Assembly (NCBI RefSeq): GCF_026544205.1
Contig: NZ_JALNUI010000019.1
Coordinates: 1-64,000 of the forward strand
Direction of reading: 5' to 3'
Source: Curtobacterium sp. GC_Cur_3
GTDB lineage: Bacteria; Actinomycetota; Actinomycetes; Actinomycetales; Microbacteriaceae
Length of the DNA stretch: 64,000 nucleotides
Below the pieces are notes generated by a model that worked only from the letters and a program-made list of their open reading frames with translations, did not search any database and was not told the origin of the DNA. The position numbers and the translations under genes are program-made. This document shows, piece after piece, positions 48,450 through 57,525 of the stretch (within the stretch, counting starts at the first letter, position 1; each line of letters opens with the position of its first letter).

Positions 48450-50263
48450 TGTGCGGACTCGCGGGCGAGATCCGGTTCGACGGCACCTCCCCGGACGTCG
48501 GGGCTGTCGCACGGATGACCGGCTGTCTGGCGCACCGCGGTCCCGACGGCGACGGACTGTGGGCGCGTGGTCCGGTCGCGCTCGGGCACCGTCGGCTGTC
48601 GATCGTGGACCTGTCGACGGCCGGGGCGCAGCCGATGGTCGTGCCGCGCCTCGGCCTGACGATCGCCTACAACGGGATGGTCTACAACTACCGGCAGCTC
48701 CGCGACGAGCTGCACGGCAAGGGCCACACCTTCTTCTCGACGTCCGACACCGAGGTCATCGTCACCGCGTACGCCGAGTGGGGCACCGCGTTCGTCGAGC
48801 ACCTGATCGGGATGTTCGCGATCGCGATCTGGGAGCACGGCAGCGGTCGACTCGTCCTGGCGCGCGACCGGCTCGGGATCAAGCCGCTCTACGTCGCCGC
48901 GGTGCCCGGCGGCCTGCGGTTCGCCAGCTCGTTGCCCGCGATCCTCGCCGGTGACCGGAACGACGACGGCACCACCGGCGCGCACGCCGTCGACACCTCC
49001 GTCGACCCGGTCGCCCTGGCGTCCTACATGACCTTCCACTCGATCGTGCCGGCACCACGCACGATCCTGTCCGGCGTCGGCAAGCTCCCACCTGCGACGG
49101 TCCGAGTCGTCGAACCGGACGGCACCGCGACGGACACGACCTACTGGGAACCCAGGTTCGAGCGTGACCCGGCGAAGGCGGACTGGTCCGATGCGGACTG
49201 GCAGCAGGCCTTCATCGACTCGCTCCGCACGGCCGTCGAGCGCCGCATGGTCGCCGACGTGCCCGTCGGGGTGCTGCTGTCCGGCGGCATCGACTCGTCC
49301 CTCGTGGTCGCGCTGCTCGCCGAGGCCGGCCAGCGGGACCTCGCCACGTTCAGCATCGGCTTCGAGTCGGCAGGCGGGGAGTCCGGCGACGAGTTCGAGT
49401 ACTCCGACGAGGTCGCGCGCCACTTCGGTACCGACCACCACCGCATCCGGATCCCGTCGTCGCGGCTGCTGGACGGGATCGACGGGTCCATCCAGGCGAT
49501 GAGCGAACCGATGGTCAGCCACGACTGCGTGGCCTTCTGGCTGCTGTCGCAGGAGGTCTCGCAGCACGTCAAGGTCGTGCAGTCCGGCCAGGGCGCCGAC
49601 GAGGTCCTCGGCGGGTACAGCTGGTACCCGCCGCTCGCCGACGTCCCGCGCGACCAGGCCGCCGAGGCGTACCGGTCCGTCTTCATGGACCGCCGGTGGG
49701 CGTCCCTGCAGGGCTTGCTCGGGGAGCGTTGGCGGAGCGACGACGACACCCCGTCGGCCTTCGTCGACCGGGAGTTCGCCCGCCCCGGCGCCGAGACGAG
49801 CGTCGACGCAGCGCTCAGGAGCGACACCACGATCATGCTCGTGGACGACCCGGTCAAGCGCGTGGACAACATGACCATGGCGTGGGGCCTCGAAGCCCGC
49901 GTGCCGTTCCTGGACCACGAGTTCGTCGAGCTCGCCGGCGCGGTCCCGCCGGCCCTGAAGCTCGCCGACGGCGGCAAGGGCGTCATGAAACGAGCGGCGC
50001 GTGGCATCGTCCCCGACGCCGTCATCGACCGCACCAAGGGGTACTTCCCGGTGCCGGCGATCCGGCAGCTCGAGGGCCCGTACCTGGAGCGCGTCCGGCA
50101 GGCGCTGCACGCCCCGGAGGCGCGGGAACGCGGGCTCTTCGACCCGGGTACGGTCGAGCGGATGCTCCAGGACCCGAACACGACGAGGACCGAGATCGGC
50201 GCGAACGCGCTCTGGCAGCTCGGCCTGATCGAGATGTGGCTGCAGCACCAGGGGGTGCGGTGA
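48449..50263 (+). CDS. Asparagine synthase-type amidotransferase, N-acetylglutaminylglutamine amidotransferase-like
   Basis: 604 aa. Class II glutaminase (Cys2 nucleophile in MCGLAGEIRFDG; LGHRRLSIVDLS; AYNGMVYNY) plus synthetase domain with the PPi loop VLLSGGIDSSLV. The features ASYMTFHSIVPAPRTIL and KLPPATVRVVEPDG match my recollection of the AsnO-like enzyme that amidates N-acetylglutaminylglutamine in the NAGGN osmolyte pathway rather than asparagine synthetase AsnB. One-base overlap (TGATG) with the upstream ligase and 4-nt overlap (GTGA) with the peptidase gene. Confidence 0.85.
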   Translation: MCGLAGEIRFDGTSPDVGAVARMTGCLAHRGPDGDGLWARGPVALGHRRLSIVDLSTAGAQPMVVPRLGLTIAYNGMVYNYRQLRDELHGKGHTFFSTSDTEVIVTAYAEWGTAFVEHLIGMFAIAIWEHGSGRLVLARDRLGIKPLYVAAVPGGLRFASSLPAILAGDRNDDGTTGAHAVDTSVDPVALASYMTFHSIVPAPRTILSGVGKLPPATVRVVEPDGTATDTTYWEPRFERDPAKADWSDADWQQAFIDSLRTAVERRMVADVPVGVLLSGGIDSSLVVALLAEAGQRDLATFSIGFESAGGESGDEFEYSDEVARHFGTDHHRIRIPSSRLLDGIDGSIQAMSEPMVSHDCVAFWLLSQEVSQHVKVVQSGQGADEVLGGYSWYPPLADVPRDQAAEAYRSVFMDRRWASLQGLLGERWRSDDDTPSAFVDREFARPGAETSVDAALRSDTTIMLVDDPVKRVDNMTMAWGLEARVPFLDHEFVELAGAVPPALKLADGGKGVMKRAARGIVPDAVIDRTKGYFPVPAIRQLEGPYLERVRQALHAPEARERGLFDPGTVERMLQDPNTTRTEIGANALWQLGLIEMWLQHQGVR

Positions 50264-52242
50264 GCGCCGTCCGGCCAGGAGGCGCGACCCACGTCGCGTC
50301 CGCACCGCGCGCCGAGTCCGTGGCCGGTCCCGACACCGTGGCCGGTCCCGACACCGGGGCCGGTACCGCCGCCGACCTCGGCGAGCGGCTGACCGCTGCC
50401 TGGGGCTCGTGGGGCCCGACCATGACGCGGAGCGCCCGCCGCGTGGCGTTCGTCAGCGACCGACACGGCACGCCGGAGGTCTTCGTGCAGGACGTCGTCG
50501 TCGACGGACCCCTGCCCGAGCCGACGCGCATCACGCTGAGCGACGACCCCGTCATCCGCGTCTCGTGGTCGTCCGACGGGGAGTGGCTCGCCGTGGCCAT
50601 CGCGACCGACGGCGGCGTGAAGCAGCAGGTCTGGGTGGTCCGACCCGACGGCACCGACCCCGCGCAGATCGCCGGGTCCCGGTACCAGCACGCCGAGCTC
50701 GGCCCGTGGAGCCGCAGCGGCCACCGGGTCGTCATCACGCTGCCCTCGACCGAGGCCGACCAGCCTGCCCGCGCGTACCTCGTCGACCCCGTGTCCGGCG
50801 ACCGCGACGACCTGGCCCTCGGGGAGCTCATCCACGTGCTCGACCTCTCCGTCGAGGAGCGCCTCGTGGTGCTGCGCGACGGGCAGCGCGGCCACGAGTT
50901 CGTCGTCGTCGTGGACCGCCTCACCGACGAGGACCACCCGCTCCTCACCGATCCACCGTCCGGCTCGGCCGAGATCGCGTTCATGCGACCGTCGCCCGCC
51001 AGCGAGACCAGCCCGCTCGTCGCCTACGTCGCCACCGAGGCCGGCGCACCCCGACGCCAACTCGTCGCCCAGCCCGTCGGCCCGCACGGGTGGCGCGGAC
51101 GCCCCCGGAGCATCGTCGCCCGACCGGACGCCGAACTCGAGTTCCTCGACGCCGACGACGCCGGCCGCACCGTGCTGCTCGGCTGGAACGTCGACGGGCG
51201 CAGCGAGCTCGAGCTCATCAACACGCACGACGCCTCGCGCACCCCTGTGCCCGACCTGCCCGGGGAGGTCGTCACCGACCCCGTGCTGAGCCGCGACGGC
51301 CGGAGCGTCCTGCTCGCGGTCGAGGGGCCGACCCACCCGCGGGAGCTCTGGCGCCTGGACACCAACGCGTTGACGTGGAGCCGCGTCACGGGCGTGCCGG
51401 ACCTGCCCGCCGTCGCGCTCGTCGAGCCGACCCTGGAACGCGTGCGGGCGCGGGACGGACTCGAGCTGACCGGGTGGCTGTACCGGGCGGTGGAGCCGGC
51501 CGTGTCGTCGACGCTGGCTGTGGACGGGACCGGCACCGAGCCTCCCGTCCGTGGTGTCCGTCGCGCAGCGATGATCCACCTGCACGGCGGACCGGAGTCG
51601 CAGGAGCGGCCGACGTTCTCCGCGCAGCACCAGGCGCTCGCCGCGGCGGGCATCACGGTGTTCGCCCCGAACATCCGCGGCTCGTCCGGGTACGGGCACG
51701 AGTTCGTGCACGCCGACGACCTCGGGTTGCGGTGGAACGCGCTCGCGGACGTCGTCGACTGCGCGCGGTGGCTCGTGACGAACGACCTGGCCGACCGGTC
51801 CCGGGTGGCGGTCGAGGGCCGGTCCTACGGCGGCTACGCCACGCTCGCGTCGCTGGCCTTCACGCCCGACGTGTTCGCGGCCGGGGTCGCGGTGTGCGGG
51901 ATGAGCGACTTCGCGACGTTCTACCGGGACACCGAGCCGTGGATCGCGGCAGCGGCGGCGACGAAGTACGGCCACCCGGTGGACGACGCCGCACTGCTCG
52001 ACGCCCTGTCGCCGATGCGGGCGATCGACGAGGTCACGGCGCCGCTGCTGGTCGTGCACGGCGAACTCGACACGAACGTGCCGATCGGTGAGGCGCACCA
52101 GGTCGTCGCCGCGCTGCGGGAGCGGTCGCACGACGTCGGCTACCTGGAGCTCGAGGGCGAGGGGCACGAGTACCGCCGCCGGTCGTCCCAGGCGCTGCTC
52201 GTGCGGCGGATGGTCGAGTTCCTGGCGGCGCGCTTGGCGTGA
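50260..52242 (+). CDS. S9 family prolyl oligopeptidase
   Basis: 660 aa. N-terminal beta-propeller (about 45-400) and C-terminal alpha/beta-hydrolase with Ser in VEGRSYGGYATL, Asp in VHGELDTNVPIG and His in EGEGHEYRR; HGGPESQERP supplies the oxyanion site. Acylaminoacyl/dipeptidyl peptidase-like, cytoplasmic (no signal peptide). The first 30 residues hold an imperfect AGPDT repeat. GTG start overlaps the amidotransferase stop by 4 nt. In known NAGGN trios the third gene is an M42 peptidase, so S9 may play the matching turnover role. Confidence 0.88.
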   Translation: MSAVRPGGATHVASAPRAESVAGPDTVAGPDTGAGTAADLGERLTAAWGSWGPTMTRSARRVAFVSDRHGTPEVFVQDVVVDGPLPEPTRITLSDDPVIRVSWSSDGEWLAVAIATDGGVKQQVWVVRPDGTDPAQIAGSRYQHAELGPWSRSGHRVVITLPSTEADQPARAYLVDPVSGDRDDLALGELIHVLDLSVEERLVVLRDGQRGHEFVVVVDRLTDEDHPLLTDPPSGSAEIAFMRPSPASETSPLVAYVATEAGAPRRQLVAQPVGPHGWRGRPRSIVARPDAELEFLDADDAGRTVLLGWNVDGRSELELINTHDASRTPVPDLPGEVVTDPVLSRDGRSVLLAVEGPTHPRELWRLDTNALTWSRVTGVPDLPAVALVEPTLERVRARDGLELTGWLYRAVEPAVSSTLAVDGTGTEPPVRGVRRAAMIHLHGGPESQERPTFSAQHQALAAAGITVFAPNIRGSSGYGHEFVHADDLGLRWNALADVVDCARWLVTNDLADRSRVAVEGRSYGGYATLASLAFTPDVFAAGVAVCGMSDFATFYRDTEPWIAAAAATKYGHPVDDAALLDALSPMRAIDEVTAPLLVVHGELDTNVPIGEAHQVVAALRERSHDVGYLELEGEGHEYRRRSSQALLVRRMVEFLAARLA

Positions 52243-52273
52243 GCGGGGCGGAGCCGTGCCGGACTCGGTCGCT

Positions 52274-52339
52274 CCGGTGCGAGGTTGGCCACCCCGTGCG
52301 AGCTTGATCGTCCGCACGGGGTGCGCAACCTCGCACCGG
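52274..52339 (+). terminator. Long hairpin ending the ligase operon
   Basis: Arms CCGGTGCGAGGTTG / CAACCTCGCACCGG, a 3x3 internal loop, then ACCCCGTGC/GCACGGGGT around a 14-base loop. Total 23 base pairs, 31 bases past the peptidase stop. Confidence 0.75.
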
Positions 52340-52397
52340 GCGGGGGACCGAGCACGGTGCGAAGTCCGTGCATCCTGGATTCTCTAGGATCGAGGGC

Positions 52398-53114
52398 GTG
52401 ACCACGACGATGCCCGGCTTCGGTGCGCACCGCATCACGCAGCGCGGGCTCCGTGACCGCGTCTACGACCGGGTGCTCGACGTCCTGATGGGGCACGACG
52501 TCGAACCCGGCATGCGCCTGTCGATCGACGGGCTCGCCCGGACGCTCGGGGTCTCGCCGACCCCCGTGCGCGAGGCCCTCGTGCAGCTCGAGCGCACCGG
52601 GCTCGTCGTGCGGGAGGCCAACAAGGGCTACCGGGTCGCCCCGCCGCTGCAGGGGGACCAGCTCGAGGCGCTGTTCGACGCCCGGCTCATCATCGAGAGC
52701 GGCGCCGTCGAGCTCGCGGCCCGCGGGGACGTCGCCACGCTGCGTGACCGGCTCGGGTCGGCGCTCGCCGAGCAGTCGGCCGTCGTCGAGGAGATCGCCG
52801 TGGTCGGGGTGGCAGCGGCGTCCGAGGAGCTGATGGCGCGGTTCTTCCGCAGCGACTGGCAGTTCCACCAGGTGCTGTTCGACGCGACGCGGAACCCGTT
52901 CCTGCAGGAGATGTCCGAGGTCATCACGACCCGGGTGCACCGGATGCGCCAGATCGTGGAGGGCGGGGACGACGACACCGACCGTGCCGTGCAGGAGCAC
53001 CGGGCGATCGTCGAGGCCCTGGCGGTCGACCCCGCGTCGGCCGTCGAGGCGATGCGCGTGCACATCGACGCCGTGCGGCTGCGGTCGCGGGCGGACGCGT
53101 CGCACGGAGTCTGA
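52398..53114 (+). CDS. GntR family regulator, FCD (FadR) subfamily
   Basis: 238 aa. Winged helix with DGLARTLGVSPTPVREALVQLERTGLVV, then an FCD ligand domain containing ARLIIESGAVELA, DWQFHQVLF, EHRAIVEAL and HIDAVRLRS with the metal-binding His residues. It probably represses the operon 0.2 kb downstream, which has a clear palindromic operator. GTG start with GAGGG; a looser inverted repeat ATCCT-N9-AGGAT at 52372-52390 overlaps its own leader and may allow autoregulation. Confidence 0.9.
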   Translation: MTTTMPGFGAHRITQRGLRDRVYDRVLDVLMGHDVEPGMRLSIDGLARTLGVSPTPVREALVQLERTGLVVREANKGYRVAPPLQGDQLEALFDARLIIESGAVELAARGDVATLRDRLGSALAEQSAVVEEIAVVGVAAASEELMARFFRSDWQFHQVLFDATRNPFLQEMSEVITTRVHRMRQIVEGGDDDTDRAVQEHRAIVEALAVDPASAVEAMRVHIDAVRLRSRADASHGV

Positions 53115-53121
53115 GCCAGGC

Positions 53122-53162
53122 GGACGCCCGTGCCGAGGTTCGGGTCAGCGGCACGGGCGTCC
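53122..53162 (+). terminator. Terminator of the GntR gene
   Basis: 14-bp perfect stem GGACGCCCGTGCCG with its complement and a 13-base loop, 7 bases after the stop. It isolates the regulator from the operon that follows. Confidence 0.85.
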
Positions 53163-53255
53163 TGATCCTCCGAGCCCGGTCTTCTTCGGAGCCCCCGGAC
53201 GGGGGGTTTGGTCGATTGTTGAACAAGACGGTTGCGTGATCCTGCTGACGGGGTA

Positions 53256-53273
53256 TCTTTCCTATAGGAAAGA
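53256..53273. promoter_or_regulatory. Operator palindrome upstream of catabolic operon
   Basis: TCTTTCCTATAGGAAAGA, a perfect 18-bp palindrome in the 150 bp between the GntR terminator and the first structural gene, 38 bases before its start. Position and symmetry fit a GntR/FadR-type operator overlapping the promoter. Confidence 0.75.
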
Positions 53274-53311
53274 GGTTCGACGACGAGCCTCGACATGCGA
53301 AGGAGCATCCC

Positions 53312-54358
53312 GTGAACCACGCACAGGACTGGGTCCAGCAGGACTGGGACACGACGACCTGGACCGCCGAGACATGGCCGATCGCCGCCTGTCTCCACGG
53401 GTTCCCGGCCGTCGGCACCGATGGCATCGCCGTGCACGACGCGGCTCCCGAGGTGTGGGACGACATCCTCGGGCAGGTGGCGGCCGCGGGCTTCTCGCTG
53501 GCCGAGGTCGCGGACAGCCACATCCGCCCCGCTGACCTCGAGGCCTCTCGCCGCGACGAGTTCCTGGCGATCGCGCGGTCGCACGGCGTCGGCATCCCGT
53601 CGGTGCACCTGCAGCGTCGCAGCGTCATCCAGCCCGGGCACGAGGAGGACAACCTCGCCTACGCGCACCGCACGATCGACGCCGCTGCCGAGTGGGGCAT
53701 GCAGGTCTTCTCGACGGGGCTGCACCAGCCGTTCAACGACGCCCAGAAGCGGGCGCTCTGGTTCTGGACCGCGCAGGGCCCGAAGGACCCCGACGACCCC
53801 GAGGTGTGGCAGGCCGCGGTCTCCCGGCTCCGCGAACTCGGGGAGCACGCGGCATCGGTCGGGCTGCCGATGGCGCTCGAGATGTACGAGGACACGTACC
53901 TCGGCACCGCGGACAGCGCCGTGCGCCTGATCGAGGACATCGGACTCGACACCGTCGGCCTGAACGCGGACGTGGCGAACCTGATCCGCCTGCACCGTCC
54001 GGTGGAGGACTGGAAGGAGCTGTTCGCCAAGACGCTCCCGTACACGAACTACCTGCACGTGAAGAACTACACGCGGGACGAGGCCGGCGACGGGAGCTGG
54101 GCGACGAGCGTGCCGAGCACGATGGAGACCGGGCTCATCAACTACCGTCAGGTCCTCCGCGACGCCGTGGCGAACGGCTTCCGCGGCATCCTCATGACCG
54201 AGCAGTACGGCGGCGACAGCCTCGGCGTCTGCGCCACGAACCAGCGCTACATCCGGTCCGTCCTCGCCACCGCGAAGTTCGGCGACTCCACCGGCACCAC
54301 CGGTGCCCGCCCGACCACCCGCACCACCGTCACCACCACCGAAGGAGCAGTTCGATGA
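53312..54358 (+). CDS. Sugar phosphate isomerase/epimerase (AP-endonuclease-2 TIM barrel)
   Basis: 348 aa. TIM-barrel features: LEMYEDTYLG (metal Glu), LNADVANLIRLH, HVKNYTRD and MTEQYGGDS near the C-terminus. The family includes xylose isomerase-like enzymes and EryC-type tetrulose-4-phosphate racemase of erythritol catabolism. Given the kinase and triosephosphate isomerase-like genes downstream, a tetrulose or tetrulose-phosphate epimerase is possible. GTG start with AAGGAG. A Thr-rich C-terminal tail is unusual. ATGA overlap with the next gene. Confidence 0.82.
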   Translation: MNHAQDWVQQDWDTTTWTAETWPIAACLHGFPAVGTDGIAVHDAAPEVWDDILGQVAAAGFSLAEVADSHIRPADLEASRRDEFLAIARSHGVGIPSVHLQRRSVIQPGHEEDNLAYAHRTIDAAAEWGMQVFSTGLHQPFNDAQKRALWFWTAQGPKDPDDPEVWQAAVSRLRELGEHAASVGLPMALEMYEDTYLGTADSAVRLIEDIGLDTVGLNADVANLIRLHRPVEDWKELFAKTLPYTNYLHVKNYTRDEAGDGSWATSVPSTMETGLINYRQVLRDAVANGFRGILMTEQYGGDSLGVCATNQRYIRSVLATAKFGDSTGTTGARPTTRTTVTTTEGAVR

Positions 54359-55308
54359 GCACCCTCGACATCGCCGTCGTCGGATCCGGCTACATGGGCG
54401 GCGGGATCGCCCAGGTCCTCGCGCTCGCCGGCCACACCGTCCGCATCGCCGACGTCTCCGGCGAGATCGCCCGGGCGAACCTCGACCGGCTGCTCGTCGA
54501 GACGCAGCAGTTCGTCGACGACGGGCTCTTCCCCGCCGACGCCGTCGAGCGTGTGCGCGAACACCTCAGCGCCGCCGAGAGCATCGAGGACGCGGTCGCC
54601 ACGGCCGACTTCATCGAGGAGGCCGTGCCCGAGAAGCTCGCGATCAAACACGAGACCCTCCGACGGATCACGGCTGCTGCCCGGCCCGACGCGGTGACCG
54701 GCTCGAACACGTCGACGATCCTCATCGAGTCCCTCGCCGAGGCCGTCACCGGTCCCGAGCGGTTCCTCGGGGTCCACTTCTCCAACCCCGCGCCCTTCAT
54801 CCCGGGCGTCGAGCTCATCCCGCACCCGACCACCGGGGACCACGCGGTCCAGGTCGCCGAGGCGGTGGTCGCCGCGACGGGCAAGCAGTCGGCGCGGGTG
54901 AAGGACTCCACCGGCTTCGTGCTGAACCGGCTGCAGTACGCCCTGTTCGAGGAGGCGACGAAGATCGCCGACGAGGGCATCGCGACCCCGGACGACATCG
55001 ACACGATCGTCCGGACGACGTTCGGGTTCCGCCTGCCGTTCTTCGGTCCGTTCGCGATCGCCGACATGGCCGGGCTCGACGTCTACGCCTTCTGCTTCGA
55101 GTCGCTGCAGACCCGCTGGCCGGAGCGCTTCGCCACGCCGTCGTCGCTCCAGCAGCACGTCGACGCCGGGGAGCTCGGCACGAAGTCCGGTGCCGGGTAC
55201 CTGCAGGTGCCGGCCGACCGCACGCCGGAGCTCGTCGCCTACCGCAACCGTGCCTACGTCGCCATGCAGAAGCTCCTCGACGAGCTCGGCCCGGCACCGA
55301 TCCACTGA
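54355..55308 (+). CDS. 3-hydroxyacyl-CoA dehydrogenase family NAD-dependent dehydrogenase
   Basis: 317 aa. Rossmann AVVGSGYMGGGIAQVLALAGH, EEAVPEKLAIKHETL, SNTSTILIESLAEA, HFSNPAPFIPGVELIPHP (catalytic His) and a C-terminal helical domain. Beyond fatty-acid enzymes the family includes L-gulonate 3-dehydrogenase and carnitine dehydrogenase; in this sugar-catabolic operon a hydroxy-acid or polyol substrate is more likely than acyl-CoA. GAAGGAG ribosome site and ATGA overlap. Confidence 0.83.
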   Translation: MSTLDIAVVGSGYMGGGIAQVLALAGHTVRIADVSGEIARANLDRLLVETQQFVDDGLFPADAVERVREHLSAAESIEDAVATADFIEEAVPEKLAIKHETLRRITAAARPDAVTGSNTSTILIESLAEAVTGPERFLGVHFSNPAPFIPGVELIPHPTTGDHAVQVAEAVVAATGKQSARVKDSTGFVLNRLQYALFEEATKIADEGIATPDDIDTIVRTTFGFRLPFFGPFAIADMAGLDVYAFCFESLQTRWPERFATPSSLQQHVDAGELGTKSGAGYLQVPADRTPELVAYRNRAYVAMQKLLDELGPAPIH

Positions 55309-55319
55309 GGGCGGCGACC

Positions 55320-56090
55320 ATGACCACCCAGCAGCACCAGCGCCGCACGGTCGTCCTCACCGGGGCGGCGTCCCCGCGGGGCATCGGCCGCGCCACCGCA
55401 CATCACCTGGCCGAGGCCGGTTGGGACGTCGGCGTCATCGACCTCGACCACGACGCGTCCGAGGCCGTCGCCGCCGAGGTCCGTGACGCCCACGGGGTCC
55501 GTGCCGTCGGGGTCGGGGCCGACGTCAGTGACGAGACCGCCGTGCGCGCCGCCTTCGACACGATCGAGGCCGAGCTCTCGCCGCTCGTCGCCCTCGTGAA
55601 CCTGGCGGGCGTCTCGTCCGCGCACGCCTACCTCGACCTGCCGCCCGGGGAGTGGCACCGCGTGCTGTCGATCAACCTCGACGGCGTGCACTTCGCGAGC
55701 CTGCGGGCAGCGGAGTCGATGGTGCGGAACGGGTACGGCCGGATCGTCAACCTGTCGTCGGTCTCCGCGCAGCGCGGGGGCGGCACGTTCAGCAAGACGC
55801 CGTACACCGTCGCGAAGGCCGGGGTGATCGGGCTGACCCGTGGTCTCGCCCGCGAGCTCGGCCCGCACGGGGTGACCGTGAACGCGATCGCCCCCGGACC
55901 GATCGACACCGACATCATGGGCGGGACCCTGACCGAGGAGCGCAAGACGGCCATGGCGGCCGACGGTGTGCTGCCCCGGATCGGCACCCCGCGCGACATC
56001 GCGGCCGCGGTCGCGTACCTCATCGGCGAGGACGCCGGGTTCGTCACGGGCCAGACGCTCAACGTCGACGGCGGCCTCTACATGCACTAG
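55320..56090 (+). CDS. Short-chain dehydrogenase/reductase
   Basis: 256 aa. Cofactor motif TGAASPRGIGRA, VNLAGVSS, catalytic Ser in LSSVSAQRG and YTVAKAGVIG (YxxxK), then NAIAPGPIDTDIM. Typical of polyol or sugar dehydrogenases; could oxidise a tetritol to a tetrulose in this operon. 11 bases after the preceding gene. Confidence 0.87.
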   Translation: MTTQQHQRRTVVLTGAASPRGIGRATAHHLAEAGWDVGVIDLDHDASEAVAAEVRDAHGVRAVGVGADVSDETAVRAAFDTIEAELSPLVALVNLAGVSSAHAYLDLPPGEWHRVLSINLDGVHFASLRAAESMVRNGYGRIVNLSSVSAQRGGGTFSKTPYTVAKAGVIGLTRGLARELGPHGVTVNAIAPGPIDTDIMGGTLTEERKTAMAADGVLPRIGTPRDIAAAVAYLIGEDAGFVTGQTLNVDGGLYMH

Positions 56091-56136
56091 GGCCCAGCGG
56101 CCCCCACCCACACCGTGCTCGCAAAGGAGCGAACCC

Positions 56137-57525
56137 GTGTCACTTCCCCCTGCCCCCGCGCTCGGGTCGACGAACGACCCCGGCCTGAAGTCCGCCATCG
56201 GCAAGGCGACGAAGCACCTCATGCCGATGCTGGTGATCCTGTACTTCGTCGCCTTCCTCGACCGCACGAACGTCGGGTTCGCCGAGGAGGCCCTGCGCGT
56301 CGACCGCGGCATCTCGGACGCCGCCTTCGCCCTCGGCGCCGGCATCTTCTTCATCGGCTACGCGATCTTCGAGATCCCGTCGAACCTGCTGCTCAAGCGG
56401 TTCGGTGCCCGCTTCTGGCTCGCCCGCATCGCGATCACGTGGGGCATCGTCGCCGCGCTGTTCGCCTTCACGACGAACGACACGATGTTCATCGTGCTGC
56501 GCTTCATCCTCGGCGTGACCGAGGCGGGCCTGTTCCCCGGCGTGATCATGTACCTGTCCGAGTGGTTCCCGAACAAGGTCCGCGTGCGGATGTTCGCGAT
56601 CTTCTACCTGGCGCAGCCGTTCTCACAGATGATCGGCGCCCCGCTCTCCGGCGGCCTGATCAGCGTCGGCGACCAGGTCACCCCGTTCCACGGCTGGCAG
56701 GTGATGTTCGCCGGTGAGGGCGTCCTCGCGGTGCTCGCCGGCATCGCGGCCGTGGTCTTCCTGACGAACAGTCCGCAGCAGGCGAAGTGGCTGGAGCCGG
56801 GGGAGAAGGCGTCCCTGACCGCGGCCATGGAGCGCGAGGACACCGCCCGCACCGAGGACGGCCCGACGGGCATCTGGAAGGCGATGGCGAGCGGCCGCGT
56901 CTGGTACTTCACGATCATCTACTTCTGCCTGCAGGTCGCCGTCTACGGCACCACGTTCTACCTGCCGCAGCAGGTGTCCTCGCTCCTCGGGCAGGACGTC
57001 GGCTGGCAGGTCGGGCTCGTCACCGCGATCCCGTGGCTGGTGGGCCTGGTCGCCTGCTACCTGATCGGCTCGCGGGCGGACACGGTGGGTCGTCGTCGCC
57101 GCTGGGGCACGCTGTTCTACGTCACGACCGGCCTGTCGATCCTCGGGTCGGCGTGGGCGGGAGCGAACGAGCAGCCCGTCCTCGGCATCGTCTTCATCAC
57201 CCTGGCCGTCGCGAGCTTCCTCTCCGTCGGGCCGATCACGTGGGCGTACCCGACGGCGTTCCTCACCGGGGCCGCCGCGGCCGCGGGCATCGGCCTGATC
57301 AACTCGCTCGGCAACCTCGGCGGGTTCGTCGCCCCGATCATGCGCACCGCGATCAACGAGGTGGTCCCGACCGACAGCGGCGCGTTCGGCATCGTCTCGC
57401 TCGGCGTGCTGGCCTTCGTCGCCGCGGTGATGATCGCCTGCACGAGGTTCTTCCGGGGCTCCCGAGCGGACGACCTGCTCGACACGTCCCACGTCCGCAC
57501 GACCGACACAGGAGCACGACGATGA
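56137..57525 (+). CDS. MFS transporter, anion/cation symporter-like (ACS) family
   Basis: 462 aa, 12 predicted membrane helices. FVAFLDRTNVGFAEEAL, GYAIFEIPSNLLLKRFGARFW and GVTEAGLFPGVIMYLSEWFP are ACS-family hallmarks. These carry sugar acids, tartrate-like acids or related small anions, so it is the likely importer for the operon's substrate. GTG start with AAGGAG. Overlaps the kinase gene by 4 nt. Confidence 0.88.
   Translation: MSLPPAPALGSTNDPGLKSAIGKATKHLMPMLVILYFVAFLDRTNVGFAEEALRVDRGISDAAFALGAGIFFIGYAIFEIPSNLLLKRFGARFWLARIAITWGIVAALFAFTTNDTMFIVLRFILGVTEAGLFPGVIMYLSEWFPNKVRVRMFAIFYLAQPFSQMIGAPLSGGLISVGDQVTPFHGWQVMFAGEGVLAVLAGIAAVVFLTNSPQQAKWLEPGEKASLTAAMEREDTARTEDGPTGIWKAMASGRVWYFTIIYFCLQVAVYGTTFYLPQQVSSLLGQDVGWQVGLVTAIPWLVGLVACYLIGSRADTVGRRRRWGTLFYVTTGLSILGSAWAGANEQPVLGIVFITLAVASFLSVGPITWAYPTAFLTGAAAAAGIGLINSLGNLGGFVAPIMRTAINEVVPTDSGAFGIVSLGVLAFVAAVMIACTRFFRGSRADDLLDTSHVRTTDTGARR

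Noticed and set aside
48449-50263. Housekeeping asparagine synthetase AsnB
   Set aside because: Domain order is the same, but internal motifs fit the NAGGN-type amidotransferase better and the gene is locked into a ligase/peptidase operon.
49141-52317. A 1058-codon open frame on the minus strand opposite the amidotransferase and peptidase genes
   Set aside because: Antisense shadow caused by high GC at third positions; composition is Arg/His/Gly/Asp-rich, with no recognisable motifs, and it runs against two well-supported genes.
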